Below, in pieces: positions 1-11,561 of a stretch of DNA of 64,000 bases. Under the pieces are notes generated by a model. The model worked only from the letters and a program-made list of their open reading frames with translations, did no database searches and had not been told where the DNA came from. Source of the DNA: Mesostigma viride (Eukaryota > Streptophyta > Mesostigmatophyceae > Mesostigmatales > Mesostigmataceae); assembly GCA_009746045.1 (NCBI GenBank), contig RPFO01001486.1:10001-74000 (forward strand), given 5' to 3'. The position numbers and the translations under genes were made by a program. The number at the start of each line of letters is the position of its first letter. The stretch's first letter is position 1.

Positions 1-97
1 CGCCCAGGTAAACACCACAGGCACAGCACCGTGTCATGCATTGGAGGGAGCCATGCGCAGGGATATCGAGGTACAGCATGGCAGGAGCGTATCAAGG

Positions 98-171
98 AGA
101 CAACCCAGCGCAGGCCTGAAATCTGGAAGACCTGGACCATTAAAACTCGAGCCTATGGTGATGGCACATGG
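98..171 (-). repeat. Relic of the Penelope-like element terminal repeat
   Basis: About 70 bases match, with scattered substitutions, the 146-bp direct repeat that flanks the Penelope-like element at 47.9-52.6 kb (shared cores GAGACAAC, CAGCGCAGGCC, ACTCGAGCCT). It has the same orientation as that element. It is a solo, decayed fragment in or downstream of the sorting nexin gene. Confidence 0.6.
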
Positions 172-628
172 TGGTTTCCCAAAAATACAAATGAAAACGT
201 CCATCTCCCCAGTGTCGCCCTTCCCCCCCATTCTTTCCCCCTGCTAATGTGTTATACGATCCCTGAGGCCGGCACTCTGAGTGAGGAGCCACCCCAAAGC
301 TCCTTGCAACAATCCAATGAGCAACGTAGGCAGGCTCAATAGTAACAACCTGACCACCGCCCAACTAGGTCACTGAATGAACTAGGCAGGATGACGAGCA
401 TTTGACCGAGCCACTGACAGTACATGACGGGACGGCATGGCACGGCAGGGCATCATGAGGACAGGCAAGATAAGCGAGTAATGTAGCACGCCCTCCTATT
501 GCACCGCCTTGCTTTCCCCACAGAAAGTAATTCGAATTACCGCCCACGCGATGCCAAACCCTGCTGGGGCTTGCAAGGTGGTCGCAACGCATGGGAGCCC
601 CTCCCCACCTCGGCCACTTGTCGCTTAC

Positions 629-3600
629 CTCCGACACCTCTTGCTCGCACTCGGTCAGCCGTTGGGGGACGACGGGCACCTCCGCGCGCGCCCTGGCACT
701 GTGGGTCACAGAGAGGGAAAGAGGCAAAGAGAACAGAGCAGGCGACACGCAGTCATTTGCTACAAGTGAGTTAGCATCGTAATGATGAAGGCGCTCCAGA
801 GCAGAAACCTCCACGGCATCGAGCATGACCACATGCAGTACACAACATCAGCTCATGAATGCCATCCAACGTCCCCTAATCAGGCGGAGCCGAATTTCGG
901 AAGAACCGTTAGGTTCGCCAGAATTGGCGAAGCTTATAAGGCCGTATACGTGAGAAAATACATAGGAATCGGGGATAAAATCCATCAATCCATACATCCA
1001 TACATCCGCCAAATTTGTCCCTAATTTGCAAGCATAAGGGTGATGCTCTTCTGAAAATTGGCTCCGCCGTAGAGTTTCAACGGGCAAGTTGCAAACAGGC
1101 ACATAACTTGATATACGCCCTGCAATACTCCCTTTTACACACCCTACAATACGCCCCTTCAACACGCCGTAGAAGAACCCAACACTGCTTCTCTGTGCAA
1201 TCGCGTGTCAGAACATTTGTGCTGGTTGAATGTTCCGGAGGCAGGCATTAGACGATGAAGCGTGCTCCCAACCAGCGAAGGAATCACTGATCCATCCACT
1301 TAAGGGGATTACAAAGAGGCATTGGAGGAGCAAGGACGTGGCACGAAAAGAAGGGATGGGTGGCGCAAAGGGAGCCAATGGTGCGGCTCCCATACAGACA
1401 GGGGCATCTTTACCAACGTCATGGGAGGGGTTTGACAGGCCTTCCCATGTCAAGAGCGGGCGTGCTGCGAACACCCTGACAAGATGGCCATTTGGACGAG
1501 ATAGGTCCCCACAAACACACTACAGCACAAGAGGCATGATGGTACCGATGGATTATGGACACCCTAGACGTATAAGAACAATGATGTTGGTTTAATGCCA
1601 ACAGACAACCACCAGCTCCAACACCAGCAAAATCACACAGCTGGTAACAGGTACCAACCAATCCGCGGACCATGATTATTGCGTCCACATTGCATGGACA
1701 GGGCACTGCGCCACTTTGAGCAAGGATCCAGCCAAGCTCGCCAGACCACCATAGTTGCAGTTTCTGGCATAACTGGAGGAAACAGCTATTACTGGAGCAG
1801 GACATGCCAAATGACAATTCATGGCCACATACACACGCAACTACTTACACAAATAACTTACAAAGCTACATACACAACCTGCATACACGACTACACACAA
1901 AACCAGATCCGGAAACAACATGCCGGATACACAGATCCGTACGTACAGCTTAGCCTTCTTGGCCGCCACCGCCTCCGTCGCCATCTGTTGATCCAGCAGT
2001 GCATGGGCACGGTCCGCCAGCACCAGCTGAAGCATGGGGTGCGATGTGGCCCAATAGAAGAGACCAATGTGAACATGGCAAGGAAATCACCGTTAGAAAA
2101 ATAATTTTACCAGGCACAAATACACGACATGGCCAAAGAAACTATTTATGGAAAGCAAACCGAAACTCTAACCAAATGAGGCTGGAAAGGCCTGGGTTCA
2201 TGCTAGTGACACCCAGCATGCGCATGCACTCCTCACCTTGATCACACCCAGTATGCGGATGTACTCCTTGAGCGGCAGCTCGAACTTGAGCACCAGCTCG
2301 CTCGTCTGCGCGAAAAACAGCACACACGATGGGGGTTGTGATGAGGGATGCGATGGGGATTAGGGACAACCCACGCTACAGCCTCAGACCAGAGGCCCGC
2401 AGGGACAAGCAAGTCGATGCCATGACAATGCATGTTGTCGTCAGAAAGCAACAAACGTGAAAACGCCAATGCATATGACAAAAATGAACATGTTCGAATC
2501 CTTCAGCCACGCTAGCCTGGTCGATAAGTGGCTGCTCCACAGCCCACGCTTGCAGGCCTGGCAAGGCGCCACGTGTCCCTTTGTTCCAATCATAACCAGC
2601 ACCCCGAACCCGAGGCGATGCATTTCACCACAAACAGACACGAGATGACGCAGCGGTTGCCTTTTGGCCACCCAAGCGAGTCAGGGAAACAATTTTCCTT
2701 CCCATGCTTACCACAACCACGCATTCCCCATGGCCCTGACAAGCTCAGCTACGTATTGGCCGGCCAGGTCATGGCCTTCTGGGTACATGAATCCACGGAC
2801 CCCCAACTGACAGCACGCTATTGATCAGCTAGCTGGCCATAGTTATCACAACGGCCACCGCATTTGGTTGTATCCAACACAGTTGGTAAACTACACACAC
2901 AGTTCACACAGGGTACCGGCGCTTCCTTCCCCTAATAATCCATGCCCATCGCCCATCTGAGCTCAGTGCTGCCTTGCTTCATGGCTTCTGCCGATTAGCC
3001 ATAGCGTGCTCTCCTTCAAGGTGCTGTGCTCTCCTTCAAGGTGATGTGCTCTCTTCATGGCCAGGCTACTCTTGACTCCACAGGCGGTGCTACTCGTAAG
3101 CTGCTCCCCTGGCAGTATCCCGCAGTACCGTGGTGCCCAGCGCGTCAGCACACCTGCTTGTTGACGGCGGCCGCCAGTGCGTCGGCTCGGTTTCCCAGCG
3201 CGGTGAAGGGCTGCGACAGCACGCCGCCCTCAACGTCACCCAACATGATGGCGGAGACGCCAAATTCTGCCAGTGCGCGGCTCAGGTCTGGCACATGAGG
3301 ATGTTCAGGCGCATAGGGATGCATTGGGGCCGATGCAGCAATTGAGGCAGAAGGGGTTGAACAGGTCAATAGGCCAAAGGGGTTGAAAAGGCATATGGGG
3401 CCGAAGGGGTTGAAAAGGCCAATAGCCGAAGGGGTTGAACAGGTCAATAGGCCGAAGGGGTTAAAAAGGCCAATGGGGCCGAAGGGCTTGAAAGGCCAGT
3501 GGGCCGAAGGGGTTGAAAAGGCCAATGGGGCCAATAGGGTCCATGTGCCAAACGGGGCTGATGGCATCTAATCTATGTGAAAAAGCACATGCACACACCA

Positions 3601-6600
3601 CACACAAAGGGGGAGGTCGAGTACAACCACACGCGCATGCAGACGTCAACGACACACATGTTAATGGACGTCCCCACCCCACCCCGCTGAATACCAACAA
3701 CGCCCCGCGTATAGTCAGACACCAGCAGGGGGCACTGCAGAAGCCGCGGGCATCCTTCTCAGCAGTCTACTGTCCTACTCTGTCGGCATGCTCTATCCCA
3801 CCACACTGTGGGCACCCTCTACATGCCCTACTGTCCAATACCACTGTCCGAAACTCTGCCCCCCCCCCAGCACCCTAAAATGCTGCCCTCAGTGACCCAC
3901 CGCACTGTCGCAACCCTAAGATGCTGCCCTCTGTTACCCACCGTACTGTCGCCGCAGCAGCCCCTCAGTCTTGCGGCGCGCCTCCATGCAGTAGCTCTCA
4001 AGCGTGTTGACGTACACCTTGATGGCCTCATACTCCTGGTCCGTCGCGCGCTTGCTGGTCACCTCCTTGCCCATCACCGCGCCCGTCACTGTGTGCTGCA
4101 CGCCCTGTTGGCGGGGGGGCACGCAACGGCGACAGTCGAGCGACACAGATGCGACGGTCAACTGGTCATGGACTGGAGATAAAGATGGTGATAGCCTACC
4201 GACAGGATACGGGAATGGAAAGCATCCTTGCAGCATGCCTCAGTTACTAGTGTGTCCCTTCCCTCAGTAACTATTGTGCCCATTACATGCATAGGCATCG
4301 TGCGCAAGTGGGCCACCAACGTTCTCCCAATAATACCTCACATTGCCATTATAATTCCTATTTAATCTGAAAAGGCTTCCTCGGCACCTAACTCACCCAA
4401 AAGATGTCTACCAGCTGCCAAGCCTTTCCCACGAGCCTAGCTTGAACACACCTGGTCAGCTCATCTACAATTCTTCATCAGCGACTTTGTCGTGCCCACC
4501 CACCTTGTGCCCAAAAGCGCAGGCTCACCTGAAATGTCTGCACATCAACAGCTCTCCCCGTCAACATAAACGTCCGCACCCTGAAACATGTGTGCGCCAT
4601 GCTTACGCAGCAAGTATGCAGGGACCATGCAGCAAGCATGCAGCAAGCATGAGATAATGAGAGCATAAGAGCACAAGCGCTCACCTTGAACATCTTCATC
4701 AGCTCCTTGGGCCGGCCCGTGAGCGAGCTGCCCTCAGGGGAACGGGTCGTCTCGATGTTCTGCCGCCAGCATTACGGTGGACACACACACCGAGGTTCAT
4801 GCACACGATGTGTAAGAAATCGTGTTAATGGATGAGTGCGGAAGGAGTTGGAGCAAAGGGGGGTGGGGGGTGGGTGGGAGACGGGGAGAGATGAAGACAG
4901 ATATACATAAAACAAAATATGCATGGACTTCAACCTCGATGCAGGCGGTGCTTGACACACAGTGACCAATATAAATAAATAACCAAACAAGAAACCTCAA
5001 AAGGTGCAAACTCCTGCGAAACCATGTAAAACAGTCGCGGTGCCAGTTCATAAACTATTTTCAAGATGTGATTCCCAATAGCATATTTCTGGGAAACACA
5101 CATAAAGGGCGGGCCCCTTGCCCCCCTGAATGCCCTCCACATCCCCTCAACCGGGATCGAAAGGCACATCATGGCACATAGAAGCATCTGCGAGGACGAT
5201 TTACTGCTGTTTGCCAGGGCACATACCCAGACCTCCTCGCTGGCCTCCAGGAACAGCTGCAGGTCGGTGCTGTGTGCCAGCAGCGGGTGGCAGGCGACGC
5301 GGTTGATAAAAACGTCCAAAGCCTGCCGCCGCTGCTCAATGAACTCCACGCTGAAGCGGTACTTCTCTGAGGGGGGCAAGCAGGATAATCGATGGTATGT
5401 GATTGATACATTTGGAAGGAGGATGCTTGGTAGCATCATCAGCATATCCATCAACAACATGCTAGAAAAAATGAGCCACACAGTTGATGCCAGAAAAAAT
5501 TATAGAGCATTTGAGCAGGGTGATCCTCAGAATAAATGATAGAACATCCACGGAATGCGCACCAGAAAGATTCGCAGACTGATCACCCAAAACCACCCAT
5601 CCCACGGTAGGGATAGCAGCTAGCAATACCAACATCATGTGCTGGGCTGCCACAGAGGGCAAGGAACAGGAGGGTGCCCAGAGCAGAAGGCCATTCTCCA
5701 GGAAACGAAAGAAGGGAAATAAATGGGGGGGGGGTTCCTCATTTGCTGAGTGGAACAGGAAAGGGAGGAAGGGTTGGTGTGTGTGGGCGTGGGGGGGTAG
5801 CGCCACGATGGATGGGTTGCATGCAATCGCAATTAGGAAGGGGCATCGGGATCGCGCGACATCTGGCTGCCACGGCAACCGACCGGGTGGCTACCCACAC
5901 GACTAGATTCCGGAACACCACACACCGTGCAGCCCCCTCCCATGCACCCCCTCATCGCTGTCCCACCCGCCTGTCACTATCGTGGCCTCCTCACACTACC
6001 AAGAGCATCGTACCCTCTCTACGCTATCATCCTAGCCTCGTACCGCTATCATCGTGGCCTCCTCACACGACCGCTACGCCTATCATCTGGACATAACAAC
6101 ACCTAGATGACAACACTTCACCAACCCCCCTCACTCATCATCGTCTTCTGTAACATTCAGCCTCTAAATACATACACTGCCCCTGAACCCCTGAACCTAC
6201 CACGCTTGTTTCCCATACTCACCCATCGCATGGTTCTCATGCCGCCACCACATCTATATCGCTACGCTGCGCTGGCCCCACTCACCCATCGCCGTCATCC
6301 CATGCTACCTCAAATTCTACGACTTGCCACACCGCTCTGGCCCCACCACTCACCCATCGCATTCTTCTCCGGCAGCGGCGGCACGAGCACGCCGTGGTTC
6401 TTGTCCACCAGCCGCGCGTGCATCCACTTGAAGTCGGTGAAGCGGCGGATTACGGAGAACTGGCTCCAGCGGTACTGGGGGAGGGAGGTCTGCGGCCACC
6501 GGGAAGGGGAGCCAGTGAGGGGAGCGGGGGGCAAGAGCGAACGAAGCAATCAGGCATGAGAAAGGGCGCGGGAATGACAGGCAAAGGATGCAAGGTCCAT

Positions 6601-8211
6601 GCCCGCAGGCAAGCTACGTGACCAGGGATATGCGAGCAGACATGGGTGTGGACGTCGCAACAAAGTCAGAAAGTGTTGTTTCTAACGCGCAACATCATGC
6701 CAAGGATGCATGCACGCAGGGACGCATTACGTAGCAAACACTGCAGGGTACACACTACAGGGCAAACACTGCAGGGTAAACACTGCAGGGTACACACTAC
6801 ATGGTAAATAATACAGGGTAAATACTACATGGTAAACACTACAGGGTAAATACTACATGGTAAACACTACAGGGTAAATACTGCATGGTACACACTACAG
6901 GGTAAGCACTGCAGGGTACACACTACATGGTAAATAATACAGGGTAAATACTACATGGTAAACACTACAGGGTAAATACTGCATGGTACACACTACAGGG
7001 TAAGCACTGCAGGGTACACACTACAGGGTAAGCCCTACATGGCACATACCACACGGTAAACACTACATGGCACATACCACATGGTAAATACCACAGGGTA
7101 AATGCTGAGGGACCACACATGACTGCTGGGCACGGTCCCCGCGGGATCCCGTGCGTGACGTGGAACCGTTGTCAGTGTGTGAGATGAACGTGCTGAGCTA
7201 CTTGACCTCACTCGCGCAGCCACTTGCATTCCATACATGAGATGAGGGGCTGGGCAGCGGCGGGGACAGTAGCAAAAAGCTCATTGATAGATAGCACTGG
7301 GCGCATCATGAATTTGATGCCTGCACAGGGGACTCATGACACCACTGAACCACTTAACAGTGCAAGGCGTACTAGTGCGGGAGCGGGTTTTCTGGCAGCG
7401 AAGCGAGCAAACCAACCCATACAACATGACACGGCCCATGACCAAGAATGGCAACGCTCATGACCGTAAACAACTGAGTGCTTGTCAGTACAAGAACATG
7501 CGCTGCAAGAACATGCGCTGTGTAAACATGCACTGTGTAAACATGCACAGTGGGGTGCACGCTGCGGGACACGACAATACCGCTGCGGATGCGAACACTT
7601 GCCGACATGATTAGCCCAGACACAGTTAGTCACCGAAAAATGGCGTGCAAAGGGACAAAAGCAACATGATGATACCAACATGGTGGCCCAAGGGTTTACG
7701 ATTAAGAGAAAAGCAAAGCACGCACCACCTGTCCAAGTAGCCGATGGACGCATTTACGCCAAGTGGTATGGAACCGCTAGGTTTCATCCATCCAAGATCA
7801 CTATACACCATAGTATAATCAGTCGTGTAACGTCATCACACATGTCAGCAAACGACTTGGGAGGAAAGTTGCTGTTCACCCTGGCTCCAGCCAGCCAGTG
7901 TTACCAAATGTCCCCATTGTCAATGCTCATAAGCACAGGGGCTCATTGGCTCACATGAAGACATAGTCTGCCCAACGGCATGCAAACAGCTGGGATCAAA
8001 CGCACATGGCATGCAAGTCATTATAATGGATCATACTCGCCCATACCTTGGTGCTGACTCGGTACGACACATAGGCCTGGACACCCTCGCCTTGCTTGAC
8101 AGGATCTGACACCGTGATTTCCAACTCAGGGTTCTTCTCTCCCCCAACCCGCAGCCCTTTCCTATCCCCAGCTCCCGGCGCATCTGTGTACGACGTGAAA
8201 GTCGTGTAGGG
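629..8211 (-). CDS. Sorting nexin (SNX1/SNX2-like, PX-BAR), nine exons, 3' end outside window
   Basis: Retromer-associated sorting nexins bind phosphoinositides on endosomes through the PX domain and shape tubules with the BAR domain. Exons read on the minus strand: 8211-8047, 6489-6354, 5366-5227, 4759-4685, 4104-3942, 3287-3154, 2305-2237, 2026-1947, 698-629. All have AG acceptors and GT donors and their phases join without a break (344 codons). The first three encode a PX domain: [20 protein letters not shown], then the lipid-binding motif IRRFTDFKW, the proline loop VPPLPEKN, and [11 protein letters not shown]. Later exons encode BAR helices ([47 protein letters not shown]). The wording is closest to plant SNX1. 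The last part of the BAR domain (perhaps 60-80 residues) and the stop lie left of base 629, probably outside the window; the start codon and N-terminus upstream of 8211 were not found. Introns carry minisatellites and are up to about 1.6 kb. Confidence 0.9.
3349..3560. repeat. Degenerate minisatellite in a sorting nexin intron
   Basis: About eight imperfect copies of a 24-27 bp unit built on AAGGGGTTGAAAAGGCCAAT, lying between the exons 3942-4104 and 3154-3287. The ORFs across it are a by-product of the repeat. Confidence 0.75.
6737..7110. repeat. 14-bp minisatellite, about 26 copies, in a sorting nexin intron
   Basis: Tandem variants of ACACTACAGGGTAA, alternating CTACAGG, CTGCAGG and CTACATGG forms. 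A higher-order pattern is visible because blocks of several units recur (6790-6900 and 6925-7025 are alike). It sits between the two PX-domain exons. Confidence 0.85.
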
Positions 8212-9525
8212 CTGGACAGACGGCTGCCCCCGTTTTCAGGAGGGCATGTGAAGGGGGTTGAAGTGTCGGGGGTGATGGGAAAAGCAGCGTGAAAGGCTAT
8301 TGAGTGTTTCCCAGAATGAAGGAAAAACGCCGACATATATATCCCTACAAAAATGCCCGAGGTAAATGGCTGGGGTTCCCAGCCAAGTTGCCTTTGAGGT
8401 AATCTTCTTGGCCTATGAAAGGACCAAGATGCATGCACGGCATGCGCATCAAGCGAAGCAGAGGTCAGGCCGGCGCAGAAGGGGCAACTGACGGGCTACC
8501 TCGCTAGCAAATGCGGTTACTAGTCGATATTTTTGGCTAAACGCATTTACGGATAACAGCTTACCGACGCACGAACACCCTCTCCGAGGCTAGAATATGC
8601 GGGTGCAGGACCAGTTGGTTTAAGAGTTTGAGGTTGACCCGAAAGCGCGCCTTGGTCCCCCATCGTAGGTTATCTTTTTAGAGCAGAAATTTATAAATTA
8701 CAACGTTGGAAGCTGTTGCAGCAATAGCTGGCAAGCATAGTTTATCTAGAGACAACGCGCTCTACACGTTTAACATATTGATCCGCTAACGCTGTCCGCA
8801 TTCATTCAACGAAGAAACCAAAAGCTAACGCGCTGGCAAACACTGCTTTCGTGCCGAGTAGTCCTGCTGTCCAGCGTTTTGCAGGCAGCTTCCACCTATC
8901 AACTACGCTTGTCAAAATATTGTTCTCGTGGTTTCCAGCAAGCCAAGCATGGAATGCTAAATGCCGGGCAGTGTCACCCCGCTCCAGCTATGATTCCCCA
9001 CGCGCAGGCAGAGGGATAGCCACTAGCTTGAGATGACTGCCGGTATCTTTTACAGCGCAGTACGAGCTTGTCCACGGCGTGGGACAAGTGCACAGCCAAA
9101 TTCCCTGCGATCACTGTGATTCCTTTTTGCCTGGTACCACTCGCAGATTTGACCGTCAGATATTCGGCCCGCCATTCTGAACTGTCGGATCTTGGGTTCG
9201 AAATAAAAGTATGACACTTGACGCGAGGCGGTTACTGTTCAACTGAACTTTTCACGCGGACAAACAACAGGTAGGTACTGCAATCTGGTTCAAAAGCAAC
9301 TTCCCCGCCTCCCTGGAAACTGAACCCCCGACGCAGTCGGGGCACGTGTAGGGTGTAGATTCCGTAACGTCTTTATTTCATGTCCATCTACGGACACGAT
9401 GGTCCGAGAAATGACAAATTCATTGCTTTGGACCAATTCTGACCAAATCTCGGGACAAATCTACCAGTTCGTACTTGTCCCACTGCAGTGGTACAAGTTC
9501 CGCACTTGTCCCACTTGTGGACAAG
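8212..9525. other. Presumed 5' part of the sorting nexin gene; no exon recognised
   Basis: A polypyrimidine acceptor (GTCTGTCCAG on the minus strand, just upstream of base 8211) implies at least one more 5' exon, but I could not identify one here with confidence. No repeat or RNA gene was seen. Confidence 0.4.
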
Positions 9526-9680
9526 CTGCTTGTCTCACTGGACACTCGTGGGACGCAGCGCTCTAGTGGCCACTCGGGACGACTTGTAGTCACTCGGGCC
9601 ATGCGGCCCTCGTGACTACAAGTCGGCCCTCGTGACCACTAAAGCGCTGGTCCCACTCGGGTCCAGTGAGACAAGCTACA
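9526..9680. repeat. Large imperfect palindrome
   Basis: Two arms of about 70 bases fold back on a short centre near 9602 (CGGGCC-ATGC-GGCCC). Outer arms read GCTTGTCTCACTGGAC and GTCCAGTGAGACAAGC; inner arms GACTTGTAGTCAC and GTGACTACAAGTC. The sequence just left of it (9465-9525) holds further GTCCCACTTGT variants. A foldback mobile element or a decayed MITE is possible; no target duplication was identified. Confidence 0.7.
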
Positions 9681-10378
9681 CTTGGTAGATCCCGCCGGGG
9701 CCGTCAACCGCAATACGGTTGCCACGCGTTTCCTTCCCTAGTGTATAGCCTGAAGCAGAAAGGCGTTGGCCCGTTGCTTTTGGCTTGTTGTACGCGCGTG
9801 CCAAGTGTACAGCTTTACGCTTTCTGTACGCAGACCCCAGGGTCTGTTCAGCCCCCAGGATCAGTTGACAGTTTACAAATTCTGACTGCCGTACGTTCTG
9901 CAAGCATGCAGCTTGTAACGGTGAATCTCCCGCGTCCACCACGAGCCATAATACAAAAGCAACTCGCTGCATGATCTGGCGCGGCGCCGGCTTTTGAGCT
10001 TCAACTGAGTCTTGGCGGGCAACGCGTACTGGTGGGGTTGGGGCGTGGCAACAGTTTCAGATTGCCATGCCAGTCCGCTATATGACGGTGAAGGTGATTC
10101 GGGATGGCATGATAATGTGGGGTCATATGAATTTGCTCAAGACAGTTGATGGATTAAAGGACTCGATTACGTTAGTAGCCTGACTTAGTATCGCAAAAGC
10201 TTTTCCTTAGTAATGTCCTTGTAGATTTTATAACGGCCTATTGAATTTCGTTGCTAATTGTTGACGCTAGAACGGAGCGTTCTCTGCCCTGGGTTACGTT
10301 CGCGTCGTGATCGCCCAACGGGTTGATGCAGTCACTTGGAATCTAAGTGCCTCCTGCATTACTTTATTTTCCTGGTAG
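9681..10378. other. Intergenic or 5' region of the coiled-coil gene
   Basis: No firm gene. A possible short first exon of the downstream gene starts at the ATG at 10067 and ends at 10093 before GTGATT; it would join in frame to an acceptor (CCTGGTAG) at 10378 and add nine codons plus Lys-Lys. This is only a candidate. Confidence 0.25.
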
Positions 10379-10384
10379 AAGAAA

Positions 10385-11373
10385 ATGCAGGCCGTATTGA
10401 AGGCAGCGGAGCTGCAGCGCAAGGCGGAGGAGAGGCGCATTGTTACCCTTATCAACAGCCAGGAGAAGCTGCGCGAGGAGATGTTGAGGCAGGCCGAAAA
10501 GGAGGAGAAGGAGAAGATTAGGCTGGCTCTGCTAGAGCAACAGCAGCGCGAGAGGGCTCTGGTTACGGAAGAGGTGCAACAGAAGCATAACATGCGAATT
10601 CAGACAGCGGCAGAGGCGGAAAGGATTAGGAAAGAGGAAAACGACCGCTTATGGAGGGAGATGCTTTTGAGGGACGAAGAGAACAGAGAGATTATGGCAC
10701 TTAAAGCGAAGATTAAAGAGCAAGAGCACAAAGAGCGTCTAGAGGTATGATTCCATGGCACGTGCAGCACATTGTAGTATCCTGTTTTCCCCGTATGGCG
10801 CAGGCCCCACGGCTAAAACCGGTTTTTGAGGCCCGGTTCGAAGATTTCAACATGTGGTGCGCTGCCGTGCGCAATGTCATCCCTGTCTGTGTTCCTATCA
10901 CCGTTGCCAGATGAAGGAGTCGCATATCCAGGACGTCCTGAACAGAAACAAAATGCTACTGGACGAGCGACTGTCCCTGCTTTCCGAGCATCAACATCAG
11001 TATGAGGAGCAGTGCAGGAATGTGGAGATGATGAAGAGGCAGGAGGAATATAACCGAAGGTATGGTATTTATAATTGCATATCAGTATGGTCGTGGTATA
11101 TCTCCCTCCTTCCCTCCCTCCCTCCCTCCCTCCCTCCCTCCCTCCCTCCCTCCCTCCCTCCCTCCCTCCCTCCCTCCCTCCCTCCCTCCCTCCCTCCCTC
11201 CCTCCCTCCCTCCCTCCCTCCCTCCTCCCTCCCTCCCTCCCTCCCTCCCTCCCTCCCTCCCTCCCTCCCTCCCTCCCTCCCTCCCTCCCTCCCTCCCTCC
11301 CTCCCTCCCTCCCTCCCTCCCTCCCTCCCTCCCTCCCTCCCTCCCTCCCTCCCCACCCACCACCCCCATTTGT

Positions 11374-11428
<55 letters not shown>

Positions 11429-11471
11429 GTCTCTCTCTCTTGTCTCTCTCTCTCTCTCTTGTCTCTCTCTC

Positions 11472-11561
<90 letters not shown>

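Noticed and set aside
2690-2808. Extra sorting nexin exon (reads [20 protein letters not shown] on minus)
   Set aside because: The flanking exons 3154-3287 and 2237-2305 already join in phase and match the family; this segment does not resemble BAR sequence.
9185-9215. Possible tRNA gene (GGTTCGAAAT)
   Set aside because: Only a partial B-box; no acceptor, D-arm or anticodon arm could be folded.
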